DNA from: Nitrospira sp.
GTDB lineage: Bacteria; Nitrospirota; Nitrospiria; Nitrospirales; Nitrospiraceae
Assembly (NCBI GenBank): GCA_030692565.1
Contig: JAUYAO010000022.1
Span: 1-64,000, forward strand
Reading direction: 5' to 3'
DNA length: 64,000 bases
The notes under the pieces were generated by a model. The model did no database searches and was not told the DNA's origin. It saw only the letters and a program-made list of their open reading frames with translations. Both the position numbers and the translations under genes were made by a program. This document shows, piece after piece, positions 26,043 to 34,418 of this stretch (the stretch's first letter is position 1; the number at the start of each line of letters is the position of its first letter).

Positions 26043-26351
26043 TTAGAAGCGAGGCGGCGCGCGGGGCTGCGCAAGAGTCGTGAAACACAGAGAGGGCCGG
26101 ATGGCCCCGACTAACAGGACTAGCGCCGCAAAAGCCAGCGGCTGCGAATCCGGGGCTGCGGATGGACCGTCAACCGGTTGATTGGCCTGGCAGGCCCAGG
26201 CACAGAGGGGTGAATGGGTCACCCCGCTGCTCTGGTGATGGGTTGAACGGGGCTGCACCTGATGCGTGAACAGACAGGCCGCGGCACTGACCGACAGCGT
26301 CAGATAGACGACGACGGTGGCGAGCGCCAGCGGCAGGGTCCACTTCTTCAT
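26043..26351 (-). CDS. LCAWxC small membrane protein, paralogue 2
   Basis: 102 residues: N-terminal anchor (5-27), His-bearing stretch (HQVQPRSTHHQSSGVTHSP), LCAWAC, a second hydrophobic helix (LAFAALVLLVGAI) and tail QPRAPPRF. Its ATG overlaps the TGA of the upstream TlpA-like gene as ATGA, so translation is coupled. Together with the arrangement at 33523-34390 this shows a conserved TlpA-LCAWxC pairing. Dispersed element copy 2 starts directly at its stop codon. Confidence 0.7.
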   Translation of the reverse strand: MKKWTLPLALATVVVYLTLSVSAAACLFTHQVQPRSTHHQSSGVTHSPLCAWACQANQPVDGPSAAPDSQPLAFAALVLLVGAIRPSLCFTTLAQPRAPPRF

Positions 26352-26869
26352 TTCGCCTGTTCCATCGCCTGCCGAATCATCGCCACCGCCTCAGGGCTGT
26401 CCCACACACGCGGCCCGACCGCCCGCCCGGACAATGTCCCGTCGCGGCCAATCACGATCGTGGTCGGCAATCCGCGCACCATAAAGGATCGCGACACTTC
26501 CTGATCTTCATCGAACAGCACCGGCAGCGTGACGCCCAGGTGCGAGAGAAACTGGGCGATGCCTTGACGCTGCAGGTCCGTCGTCACGGTCAGCAGAACG
26601 AATTTCTTGGGATCGAGCTGCTGCTGCAAGCGAGCCAGCGACGGCATTTCCTCTTTACAGGGGCCGCACCAGGTGGCCCAAAAATTCACCAGCACGACTT
26701 TCCCTGCCAGATCGCTCAACTTCACCCGCGTGCCATCCAGCGCCGTGAGCTCGAAGGGCACGGCCATACTCCCAGCCGGCAGCCGACTCATCTTGAGCGC
26801 GGTAAAGGGATCGTGTGCACCACTTGGCTCCGCGACGGTGAGTGCCAAGAATGAGAGTGCGATCGCCAT
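26348..26869 (-). CDS. TlpA-family thiol-disulfide oxidoreductase, copy 1
   Basis: 173 residues: signal peptide (1-18, PSGA-H), then an AhpC/TSA-thioredoxin fold with active site WCGPC (VNFWATWCGPCKEEMPSLARL) and cis-Pro RGLPTTIVIG. It keeps thiols reduced in the periplasm, typically for haem ligation or copper-site assembly. The frame is open far upstream to 27262, but that extension is translated from dispersed element copy 3, so it is not real. Best ATG is 26869; a CTG 12 nt upstream has better Shine-Dalgarno spacing. Confidence 0.85.
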   Translation of the reverse strand: MAIALSFLALTVAEPSGAHDPFTALKMSRLPAGSMAVPFELTALDGTRVKLSDLAGKVVLVNFWATWCGPCKEEMPSLARLQQQLDPKKFVLLTVTTDLQRQGIAQFLSHLGVTLPVLFDEDQEVSRSFMVRGLPTTIVIGRDGTLSGRAVGPRVWDSPEAVAMIRQAMEQAK

Positions 26870-26921
26870 CACAACCCGCAGCGATAATCCTCCCGGCGAA
26901 GCCCCCGAGATCGCTACCCGC

Positions 26922-27145
26922 AGGATGCTCAAAATGGCCGTCCAGCAAGGCCGCAGCGAGTGAAGGACCGAGGAGGTACATACCAAGCTTCGCTTGATCC
27001 GCTCGCTTCGATCATCTGCGAGCGGAGAGGTCCTTTGCCTCACGTAATATTCTCCGTACGTTGAGGGTCTGAACGATGCGACCTGCCTGCGCGAAGCGCT
27101 TCGGCGAAGGCAGGGAACGCCGCTGGCGGACTTTTTCAGCATCCT
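26922..27145. repeat. Dispersed hairpin element, copy 3 (longest)
   Basis: Starts AGGATGCTCAAAATGG and ends ACTTTTTCAGCATCCT, 224 bp. It shares blocks with copies 2 and 4 (AGGCCGCAGCGAGTGAAG, GTACGTTGAGGGTCTGAACGATGCG, GCGAAGCGCTTCGGC), with about 70 bp of extra internal sequence (about 26970-27058). Confidence 0.85.
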
Positions 27146-27146
27146 G

Positions 27147-28403
27147 CTACGGCTCCTGTCTCGCGATGGTCGGAGTCGCCGGCATCTGGATCGTTTGCAC
27201 CACGATCCGATGCGCCGGCATCGCATGCTCCATCCAGGCCAGCGCGGCAAGCCCCTGCGCATTGATGGACAGTGAGGGCGTTTGCCCTTTCTTGTCGTTC
27301 AATTTCTGCGGCGCACTGAAGGTCTGCCCGCGATCGAGCGAGACGCTCATCACGATTTCGCGCCGGACCGGCGACTGTTCTTCCCAGACAATGACCAGCC
27401 GGCCTGCGGGATCGACCGCCATCTGCGGATGGTCCGGGAAGGTGCCCTTGGAGAGATTCAATTTCTGCTTCGGAGAAAATGTTTCGCCCTTGTCATCTGA
27501 GTAGGCCAGATAGATCGAGGGGGTTTCATCCGACCCTTCCGTGTACCAGACCACATAGAGACGTCCCTGACGATCCGTCCCCACTGACGCCGGTCGATGA
27601 GGGCAGCCGGGGAAGACCCATCGATCATGGCCGACGATCACCGGAGCTGCAAATGTCCCGCCGTCGTCGGTCGAACGCGCCACGACCGTCTCGCGGAGAT
27701 CGCCCGGCAGAATCTTTCGCCAGGCGATGTACAGTGTTCCGTCGGGGCTGCTGGTCATCGACGTCCTGCAGCAGACGCACGTACCCTCATCGATCTTGAG
27801 ATTCTTCTCGACCGTACGACCGTGGTCGCTGGAACGTGTGGCGAACGTGCCGGATTCTTTCTTGCCCTCCCGCCCGTCGATCCAGGCCATGTGGACGACG
27901 CCGTCTGGCGCCACGTGGATCGAATCAAAACTGTGCCCGATGACCTGCTGATCGTCATTCACCAACACCGACGGCTGAAAGATTTTGCCGCCATCGGTCG
28001 ATCGGCTTAAACGGAGATCGTTAGAGAAGGGCTTGTCCGGCGTCATCTTCGGATGGGTCACGGCCCAGGTCATAAGCACTTCATCCCCGGATACGGCCAG
28101 CGCCGGCGCCTCCTGGCGGCTATAGGGCACCTCACCCGGGCCGTTCACACGCACCAACTCACCAATTGGAGCCCCGGCCTTCTCGATGCGTGAGTACAGC
28201 ACCGTGCGAGTCTCCTTCTCTTCCTCGACCCAGGCAAGAGAGATCTGCCCCTGGTCATCGATCCGAACGGAGGGCCCCACGACGCTGCGTACTTTGCGGT
28301 CTGTCGTCACTTTGGGGCCGAGCACAAATGTCGGCGCAGACTCGGCCAACGCGATCGTGGCACAGAGCATCAGGCTGCTGCCGACTCCTATGCACCCATA
28401 CAT
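27147..28403 (-). CDS. Exported BNR/sialidase-like beta-propeller protein
   Basis: 418 residues: signal peptide (1-25, ALA-ESA) and five Asp-box repeats of the S-x-D-x-G-x-T-F kind (STDGGKIFQP, SSDHGRTVEK, STDDGGTFAA, SDDKGETFSP, SLDRGQTFSA), as in six-bladed sialidase-fold propellers. No true sialidase active site is obvious. EGTCVCCRTSMTS, near residue 225, is a tight Cys cluster that may bind metal. The frame is open to 28724 through a repeat element; ATG 28403 gives the signal peptide. It lies between TlpA and TonB genes, so a metal-related role is inferred. Confidence 0.75.
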   Translation of the reverse strand: MYGCIGVGSSLMLCATIALAESAPTFVLGPKVTTDRKVRSVVGPSVRIDDQGQISLAWVEEEKETRTVLYSRIEKAGAPIGELVRVNGPGEVPYSRQEAPALAVSGDEVLMTWAVTHPKMTPDKPFSNDLRLSRSTDGGKIFQPSVLVNDDQQVIGHSFDSIHVAPDGVVHMAWIDGREGKKESGTFATRSSDHGRTVEKNLKIDEGTCVCCRTSMTSSPDGTLYIAWRKILPGDLRETVVARSTDDGGTFAAPVIVGHDRWVFPGCPHRPASVGTDRQGRLYVVWYTEGSDETPSIYLAYSDDKGETFSPKQKLNLSKGTFPDHPQMAVDPAGRLVIVWEEQSPVRREIVMSVSLDRGQTFSAPQKLNDKKGQTPSLSINAQGLAALAWMEHAMPAHRIVVQTIQMPATPTIARQEP

Positions 28404-28490
28404 TGCGCTCTTTACTATGGCGCTTCTGGATTCTGAGTGAGTCGATGAACGCAGAGACCCATTCGGAACGATGCTAGCCTCTCTTGCCTT

Positions 28491-28619
28491 CCCCTCCTTC
28501 GTAAGGAGGGGCAAGGGGAGGTCGAGTCCGTCGGCTACCGTCATCAGCGCGGTGATTCGTGAGCTGCACCGTCGCCCATGAGGCTCTACCCCTCCTTGCC
28601 TCCCCTTACAAAGGGGAGG
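28491..28619. repeat. Element with palindromic ends, copy A
   Basis: Left end is a 21-bp palindrome (arms CCCCTCCTT/AAGGAGGGG, 28491-28511) and right end another (arms CCTCCCCTT/AAGGGGAGG, 28599-28619). The same two palindromes, in reverse orientation and identical, occur at 43650-43780; the interiors differ. Confidence 0.8.
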
Positions 28620-28733
28620 GCGGGGAGCGGCTTGGCCACAAGACGCTGGGAAACTCTGGCGCAAGGGATACTTGACCCACTCGATTTCCTGAAGCACCAT
28701 TAATATTCGTGTCATGCGTCTCATGGATGGTTC

Positions 28734-29837
28734 CTATCCCGCAAGGCTATAGACAATCGGCACGTACACCGCGACTTCCGGGGCGCTCAACGCCTGTTTC
28801 ATATGGATGGGGCAGGCCAGTCGCACCGTCTCCATCGCCGCGCGATCGAGCACGTCGTGGCCCGAACTCCGATGCACTACCACATCGACCAAATGACCGT
28901 CGGCGCGGAGGACCACGCGCAACACGACTTTCCCTTCCGATCCGTTCAGACGAGCGGAGCTGGGATAGCGTGTCAGTTCCTTGATGCGCCGGCCGAGCGA
29001 CTCCGCCAGCCAGGCATTGTCGGCCTTCGTCGCCGGGCGAACGGCAGCCGCGTTGGCGACGACAGGCGCATCGGCATGGTGAGGCGATGCCTGGGCCGGA
29101 GCGGCGGCGGCCGGGACCGGGGCCGATTCAGCCACAGCCGGAGCAGATGAGGCGGTCACCGGCTCTGTTGCCCTCTTTGCAGATCCGTCCCTCACCGCCA
29201 CGAGCGGTCGCCATTCCGGCGCCATCTCTTCAGGAGACGGGTTCTCATGATGAATGACAGGAGCAGACTCCGCGTGATGCGCCGGTGCCGACGCGGGAGG
29301 CTCATAGGCTTGGGCTGTCGCCACCGTTTCAACCGGCTGCGCGACTTCTTTGACGACAGGGGCCGGATGAGTCTCGTGCAGGACCGGCTCCGGCTTCACT
29401 TCTTCCTTCTTGATGTCTTCTTTCTTTGTTTCTTGCGGCGCAACCGGTTGGACCTTTGCCTGAATGATTTCCGACACAGGTTCCGGCTTAGGCGGGGCAA
29501 TCGTCGGATGAACGATCTCCGGACTGTACTGGGTCGCCACACGGGTCATGGCCATGTCAGGCGGCGGTTCTACCGGCTGAACAGGCTGCGGGGTCTGAAC
29601 GGTTCGAACCGGGGTCGGCTTCGCCGGCTGAACCGTCGGCGTGGACTCCGGCGTCTCGGCGTGAGGAACGTCCGGTGAGGGCGGTACGAGCGCGACCTCC
29701 CACTGGAAGAGTTCTTCTTTGATGATGGGCTGCGCTTGCATCGCCAACACAAACGCAACACAGAGCGCCAGTCCGTGTACCGCGAACGACACGCCCCAGG
29801 CTGAAAAAGGAAACCGGTCCTGCTGTTCCGCCATCAT
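28734..29837 (-). CDS. TonB energy transducer
   Basis: 367 residues: one N-terminal transmembrane helix (11-32, GVSFAVHGLALCVAFVLAM), a long Pro/Val/Glu-rich periplasmic spacer with PKP and EVKPEP-like repeats, and a C-terminal TonB domain (RYPSSARLNGSEGKVVLRVVLRADGHLVDVVVHRSSGHDVLDRAAME). It transmits energy to TonB-dependent receptors. No exbB or exbD is in the window. The frame is open to 29921; ATG 29837 with AAGGTGAT is preferred (an adjacent Met at 29834 is possible). Confidence 0.9.
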   Translation of the reverse strand: MMAEQQDRFPFSAWGVSFAVHGLALCVAFVLAMQAQPIIKEELFQWEVALVPPSPDVPHAETPESTPTVQPAKPTPVRTVQTPQPVQPVEPPPDMAMTRVATQYSPEIVHPTIAPPKPEPVSEIIQAKVQPVAPQETKKEDIKKEEVKPEPVLHETHPAPVVKEVAQPVETVATAQAYEPPASAPAHHAESAPVIHHENPSPEEMAPEWRPLVAVRDGSAKRATEPVTASSAPAVAESAPVPAAAAPAQASPHHADAPVVANAAAVRPATKADNAWLAESLGRRIKELTRYPSSARLNGSEGKVVLRVVLRADGHLVDVVVHRSSGHDVLDRAAMETVRLACPIHMKQALSAPEVAVYVPIVYSLAG

Positions 29838-29975
29838 GAAATCATCACCTTGTGAAAGACACCCGCACTGCTCTTGCCTGAGAGAGCCATGGCCCCTCGT
29901 TGTAAAGATTGCCTCGCACATCCGTCTACCGACGGATGCTACAAGCCTCCGTCGGCATCGGACATCCTGCCAAAC

Positions 29976-30215
29976 CTAATGGATCGCGCCCCCTACAGGA
30001 GACATCCCTCCGTGATGAACGAGCGCGCCCTGCGCCACGTCATCCGTCCGGTTCTGCTCGACGAGCCTCTCGATCGAACGGCTGAACACCCGCAGACTGC
30101 CTCGGCCGATCTTGGTGCCTTCCAACCGGCCCTGCTCCACCCAGCGGTAGATCGTCCACCGACTGACGGCCAGCGCTTGCGCCGCCTCTTCGACACGTAA
30201 CAGTGATTTGTTCAT
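29976..30215 (-). CDS. Excisionase-type helix-turn-helix protein (copy 2)
   Basis: 79 residues with LLRVEEAAQALAVSRWTIYRWVEQGRLEGTKIGRGSLRVF, nearly identical in pattern to the protein at 21353 (IGRGSLR is shared exactly), with a different tail (HHGGMSPVGGAIH). ATG 30215 follows GAGAG; a 13-bp hairpin lies just upstream, as for copy 1. Likely a small DNA-binding regulator; it is upstream of TonB on the same strand. Confidence 0.75.
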   Translation of the reverse strand: MNKSLLRVEEAAQALAVSRWTIYRWVEQGRLEGTKIGRGSLRVFSRSIERLVEQNRTDDVAQGALVHHGGMSPVGGAIH

Positions 30216-30237
30216 GATCCTCTCACTTTCGGTTGCG

Positions 30238-30267
30238 GGAAGGAGGCGGGATGCCCCGCCTCCTTCC
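30238..30267 (-). terminator. Hairpin upstream of HTH copy 2
   Basis: Perfect 13-bp stem (30238-30250 with 30255-30267), after the stop of the propeller lipoprotein and before the HTH start. The same arrangement exists at 21631-21657. Confidence 0.55.
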
Positions 30268-30300
30268 ACATCCCTGGTGATAGAGACTCTATTAGGCCTA

Positions 30301-31917
30301 TTACTCCGGCATCCCGTGATCGTCCAGCCGCTCTGCTAACGCCACCGGCGCCGTAGCCGACCCGCCGGTCAAAGATGACGTCGCCTGATTCCCGGAGGTC
30401 GCAGCACCGGAGGCGAAGTACATGACCGCACCTGGATTTCCTCCGACCAACAGGCTTCCCGTTATCTGATGATTGCTGTTGATACGTGACACGGACCCTG
30501 TCCCTGCCGTCCCGTTCGACACCAGAACTGCGCTCGCTTGGCCCGTCCCCTGAACCAACACGTCGAAATTGTGCCCAGCGGCTGACAACAGGGTAATCTC
30601 CGCCAGCAACTGCGGTGCGGCAGGGAAGGTCGACGGGTTGAACACAAACAAGCGATTCTTTTTCTGTGCAGCCAACTGTGCCGCATTGCCCGTCGTCGTA
30701 TCAGACGCCAACAGATACATCCGTTGACCATCCGGCGTGAACTTGAAGGTCGAGGGAACCACGTTATCAAGATCCATGACCGGAATGATCACAAGCGGTC
30801 CGGCTGCAGCGAGATCGACGACGGCGAGCTTGCCGATGATTTTCGTTGGATCGGCGGCAAGATCACTCCCGCGGAGGAAGAGGAATCTTCCATCGGGCGT
30901 GATTCCGTAGGAAGCATAGGGTGTCCCTGCATAACTCAGCCGCCTCGTAATGGCAGCCTTATGATCGCCAGGGCCCGGCACGATGCGCTTGGGATCGACT
31001 TCGACGATCTCTTTGTACGCAGTCTGCATACTGTAAATCTTGCCGACGGCCTTCGACCAGCGGATGCCGTGCGGGTTTGAGCCGTTCGCCGTAAACGGAA
31101 CGGTGATCGCTGTGGCGTTCTCGTTGTCGCAAGCCGCTCCCGCCGGAGTCAGACCTGCCTGGCCCGCATCCGTGCAGAGATCAAGACGGGCAACCAAAGA
31201 ACGGTACGTGGGAGATGCTTGATTGTTATCGAGAAACGCGATTTGGCCGCCCTTCTCCTGGGTGATGGCGGCGTACTTGGGAATGGTCGCGTCAGTCGCT
31301 GTGGGTTGGGAAAACGCCATGACCTGATGGCCGGACGCGAGAGCGCACGTAGTCCCCACAACTTTGGGAGGATTTCCGCCTGGCCCAATGTGGGCATTAT
31401 GCAAAACCGTGACCGAGGTGCCTGTCGCACAATTGATAGGATCGTTCCCGTTTGTCGGGTCGCCATCGTTCATCGACCACATTACTTCTCCGTCAGTCGG
31501 ATCCCGATAGATGTGGACGGGTCGCGTGCCCGTAGGCAGATTGCCTTCATGGATCGGGGTCGCGCCGCTGATCGGATCGATGGTTGCCACCTTGTTCCCG
31601 GCACCGAGGTTTACGAAGACCCAGTTTTCACTTGAGAATTGCATATCCCCCAACGCATTCCCCTCAAATTCCACGCTGGGCATCGTCGAAACGATCTTCA
31701 GATTCCCCTGGGTGTCCGTACCCACCACCGAGATCGTTTTGTCGTCCCGGTTGTTCACGAATGCGATCGGCCCCTGCAGCGCGGCGCTGCCGCTGGAGGT
31801 GACGACCGGTGTGGTGGAATCGCCCGAACTGCAACTGACGAGGCCGATGACGGCCAGTCCGAGCAGGCCGGTCTTGGCATACGTTGAATAACCCTTTCTC
31901 GCGCTGATGAATCTCAT
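30301..31917 (-). CDS. Beta-propeller (YVTN-like) lipoprotein
   Basis: 538 residues: lipoprotein signal with LVSC, a Ser/Thr/Gly-rich linker and a long propeller region built of repeats such as GPIAFVNNRDDKTISVVGTD, TRPVHIYRDPTDGEVMW, NGSNPHGIRWSKAVGKIYSMQTAYKEIVEVDP and TPDGQRMYLLASD. It resembles surface-exposed YVTN/WD40-like propellers; no enzymatic motif is seen. ATG 31917 follows GGAAGG; an ATG 18 nt earlier (31935) is possible. It lies downstream of LCAWxC paralogue 3. Confidence 0.75.
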   Translation of the reverse strand: MRFISARKGYSTYAKTGLLGLAVIGLVSCSSGDSTTPVVTSSGSAALQGPIAFVNNRDDKTISVVGTDTQGNLKIVSTMPSVEFEGNALGDMQFSSENWVFVNLGAGNKVATIDPISGATPIHEGNLPTGTRPVHIYRDPTDGEVMWSMNDGDPTNGNDPINCATGTSVTVLHNAHIGPGGNPPKVVGTTCALASGHQVMAFSQPTATDATIPKYAAITQEKGGQIAFLDNNQASPTYRSLVARLDLCTDAGQAGLTPAGAACDNENATAITVPFTANGSNPHGIRWSKAVGKIYSMQTAYKEIVEVDPKRIVPGPGDHKAAITRRLSYAGTPYASYGITPDGRFLFLRGSDLAADPTKIIGKLAVVDLAAAGPLVIIPVMDLDNVVPSTFKFTPDGQRMYLLASDTTTGNAAQLAAQKKNRLFVFNPSTFPAAPQLLAEITLLSAAGHNFDVLVQGTGQASAVLVSNGTAGTGSVSRINSNHQITGSLLVGGNPGAVMYFASGAATSGNQATSSLTGGSATAPVALAERLDDHGMPE

Positions 31918-31963
31918 GGTGTGTACCTTCCCCATTTCTTGACGTGATATGTTTCTTGCACCC

Positions 31964-32308
31964 TTAACAATTTGGATCCCGTTCGCGCGCACTTCTTACC
32001 GGCGGGCCGCGAGGGGTGGCTCCCGTTCGATGGGCTACTGTCCGGAGGGACCGGCCTCCTGTATTCGCCAGATATCCGAAGGGATCAGCCTGAGCGCCGG
32101 GATTCCTGCCGGCGGATGCCTGCGCATCGACGCCGTCGCAGTGCCATACGCAATGGCTCTGATTGTGCTGGGCATGATGGGATGTCCCTTGCGGGCAATG
32201 GGGCGTGGTCCATTGCGGCATTAGACTGCCGTAGGCCGCGGAAACTGATCCCGCCACCCAGAGCAGCGCGCAAAACCCTGCCAGCGTGCGGGCGACCGCC
32301 CCCGGCAT
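31964..32308 (-). CDS. LCAWxC small membrane protein, paralogue 3 (diverged)
   Basis: 114 residues: hydrophobic N-terminus (LAGFCALLWVAGSVSAAYG), His-rich stretch (HCPQGTSHHAQHNQSH), motif CVWHC in place of LCAWxC, and tail TPRGPPVRSARERDPNC. The Cys-x-W-x-C spacing and the RGPP tail place it in the family. ATG 32308 follows GAAGGG; an ATG at 32344 is possible. It lies downstream of the outer-membrane barrel gene on the same strand. Confidence 0.6.
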   Translation of the reverse strand: MPGAVARTLAGFCALLWVAGSVSAAYGSLMPQWTTPHCPQGTSHHAQHNQSHCVWHCDGVDAQASAGRNPGAQADPFGYLANTGGRSLRTVAHRTGATPRGPPVRSARERDPNC

Positions 32309-32357
32309 CACGACCCTTCGATGTTCTGTCGCTCGTGCAAACATTGACTTACGTCGC

Positions 32358-33431
32358 CTATGACCCGCCCAACAGTTGAAATGATTTCGTGAGTCCGAAT
32401 ACATAACTGACTTGCTGTTCCAAGTTGCCGTTGAAATCCCGCATGACCGGAATCTGCGCGATGAAATACATCGACGCATAATTCCAAAGATTCAGCATGA
32501 TGCCGGGCGAATAGGCCATGTAGGTGGACCCAGTCGTCGGGACAGAGCGGAACTTCACCGTCGGATCGAGGAGAATGGCCGCGCCGCCCGGATTGAACTG
32601 AAACAGGGAGGCGTCCATCGCATCGTTCTGCATCCAGCGATAGTTGACTTGTTGAGTCAGCACGAACCAGGACGCCTGCTCGATTGGAATGATGTTGAAC
32701 CCGGCGCTGAGATTGACCTCGTCGCCGAATTTGTAGCCATCGCTGTTCTTGAGCGTATGCCGGTAGCTCGCCAAGGCAAACTGGTTCAGTCGATGTGGGA
32801 TGAGTTCGTAACTTTGATAGATCGACGGGACAAATCCAAAATTACCCTTGCCGATCTGCAAAGTCGATTCGGCCAATGAGGTCCCCTGCACCCGCTGCCC
32901 GTAGTCGCCCGTCGGCAGATCGACGCCCATGCCCACCACGATCATGCTACGCAGCGTGGGCAGAACGTTGTACTTGAGGCTGACGCGCACATCGCCGATC
33001 CCTTTGTCGCTGTAGGGCACCGGCGTAACCCCGCCGATCTGCGCATCGGAATTCACTTGTTTATACGGCACAGTCACTTGCAGGCCGAAGCGCTCAGTCA
33101 ACCCGTAATTCATATCCAGCGTGGCGGTGCGCATGAGCGTGCGAATCTGATTCACGTTCAAGTTGGCCAGCGTCAGGGTCTTGCTCCCCTGATTGGAAAA
33201 CGGGATGCTGCCGCCCTGCCCCGACGGCGCTTCCATCGGCGTGTAGTTATAAATCGCGTTGACGGTCAGCAGGCCGGCCATCGGAACCTGCTGCTGCGAT
33301 CCGATCACGACAAAGCAGCTCACAGAACCGCACGAGGCCTGAACCGAGCCCGAACGCACGGCCCCCACGCCCAGAAAGAAGATGCTAAGAGAGAGAAGAA
33401 CGAGCCGCCGGGATCGGGAAAGGAACATCAT
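32358..33431 (-). CDS. Outer-membrane beta-barrel protein, copy 1
   Basis: 357 residues: signal peptide, then SCGSVSCFVVIGSQQQVPMAGLLTVNAIYNYTPM and amphipathic strands such as LDMNYGLTERFGLQVTVPY, GDVRVSLKYNVLPT, YQSYELIPHRLNQFALASYRHTLKNSDGYKFGDEV, ending in a short loop (FGLTKSFQLLGGS). The general pattern resembles the MetA-pathway/transporter-like OM barrel family (family recalled, not checked). Cys pair C-x4-C follows the predicted cleavage site. It shares its whole layout with the protein at 34419. Start 33431 is chosen; GTG 33440 is possible. Confidence 0.8.
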   Translation of the reverse strand: MMFLSRSRRLVLLSLSIFFLGVGAVRSGSVQASCGSVSCFVVIGSQQQVPMAGLLTVNAIYNYTPMEAPSGQGGSIPFSNQGSKTLTLANLNVNQIRTLMRTATLDMNYGLTERFGLQVTVPYKQVNSDAQIGGVTPVPYSDKGIGDVRVSLKYNVLPTLRSMIVVGMGVDLPTGDYGQRVQGTSLAESTLQIGKGNFGFVPSIYQSYELIPHRLNQFALASYRHTLKNSDGYKFGDEVNLSAGFNIIPIEQASWFVLTQQVNYRWMQNDAMDASLFQFNPGGAAILLDPTVKFRSVPTTGSTYMAYSPGIMLNLWNYASMYFIAQIPVMRDFNGNLEQQVSYVFGLTKSFQLLGGS

Positions 33432-33462
33432 AAGTCTCACAGTAGTTGAGGTGATGGCATTC

Positions 33463-33492
33463 GAGGGGCGGTGGGTTTTCCACCGCCTCTCT
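33463..33492 (-). terminator. Terminator-like hairpin after LCAWxC paralogue 4
   Basis: 12-bp stem with one G-T pair (GAGGGGCGGTGG with CCACCGCCTCTC), between the paralogue 4 stop (33523) and the barrel start. Confidence 0.45.
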
Positions 33493-33522
33493 GCGCGTTA
33501 CGGTTGTCGTGAATAGAAGAAA

Positions 33523-33831
33523 TTAGCTGAGGAACGCGGGAGGTCCGCGGAAGAAGAGGGAGACGGGTGACGTAGTGGCTACGCGAGCAATGGGCTGAGT
33601 ATCGGCCAGCTCGACGAACTGCAGGGATGAGCTGAAAACCACCGTCGCCGTGTCGAGGCTCTGCCCGGCGGCACATTCCCAAGCGCACAGACCGGTCGAA
33701 TGCGTGCCGGCCTGATGCTTCGCATGGTGATCGGCGTGGGCGACCGCCGGTACCGCCAGGAGCCCGTTCACGAGCACGAGGCAGAGCAGCAGCGACCAGA
33801 CCAACCAGGATTGTTTCAATCTCACCATCAT
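33523..33831 (-). CDS. LCAWxC small membrane protein, paralogue 4
   Basis: 102 residues: N-terminal anchor (LVWSLLLCLVLVNGLLAVPAVA), His-rich HADHHAKHQAGTHSTG, LCAWEC, then a long hydrophobic-polar stretch (VVFSSSLQFVELADTQPIARVATTSPVSLFF) and tail RGPPAFLS. Its ATG (33831 or 33828) lies 4 nt after the stop of TlpA copy 2, mirroring paralogue 2. It precedes barrel copy 1 on the same strand. Confidence 0.7.
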   Translation of the reverse strand: MMVRLKQSWLVWSLLLCLVLVNGLLAVPAVAHADHHAKHQAGTHSTGLCAWECAAGQSLDTATVVFSSSLQFVELADTQPIARVATTSPVSLFFRGPPAFLS

Positions 33832-33835
33832 AGGG

Positions 33836-34390
33836 TTATCGGAGCGACGCGGCCCTGATCGGTTCTTGCTTTTGAATCTTCGCGACCACATCATTGATCA
33901 TTTGTTCCGTCAGCAAGCCACCCTTGATATATTCCTGCACACGGCCCTGCTGATCGATAAACACGCTCACGGGCAAGCCGAAGACACCGAACTGGTTCGC
34001 CACCTTATTGTCGCGATCCATCAAGACCGGAAACGTGTGTCCATACTGCTTGATGTGATCCCGCACCTTGGCATCGTCTTCAAGTTCGTTGATCGCCAAC
34101 ACGACAAATCCCTTATCCCGCAGCTTGTCGAAACTGGCCTGCATGGCCGGCATTTCCGTCGTGCAGGGCTTGCACCAGGTGGCCCAGAAATTCACCAGTA
34201 CGACCTTGCCGCGATACTGGCTCAGGCTATGCGTCTTGCCGTCGAGATCCACGAGGCGAAATTCATCGACCGGCATGCCGACGGCGGGGACGCGCGACCC
34301 CATGCTCCAGCCATCGAGTGAAGGGTATGCCATCAAGGCTGCAACCACCAGAGCCGCAGCCAATGCACTTCGAGATTTCTGTGACCTCAT
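33836..34390 (-). CDS. TlpA-family thiol-disulfide oxidoreductase, copy 2
   Basis: 184 residues: signal/anchor (8-25), thioredoxin fold with WCKPC (VNFWATWCKPCTTEMPAMQASF) and cis-Pro GLPVSVFID. Same family and same neighbour (LCAWxC) as copy 1 at 26348. ATG 34390 follows GAGGAGGAT; the frame is open to 34411. It is flanked by two outer-membrane barrels, each with a conserved Cys pair. Confidence 0.88.
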   Translation of the reverse strand: MRSQKSRSALAAALVVAALMAYPSLDGWSMGSRVPAVGMPVDEFRLVDLDGKTHSLSQYRGKVVLVNFWATWCKPCTTEMPAMQASFDKLRDKGFVVLAINELEDDAKVRDHIKQYGHTFPVLMDRDNKVANQFGVFGLPVSVFIDQQGRVQEYIKGGLLTEQMINDVVAKIQKQEPIRAASLR

Positions 34391-34418
34391 ACGATCCTCC
34401 TCAGTCATCACTGTCGAA

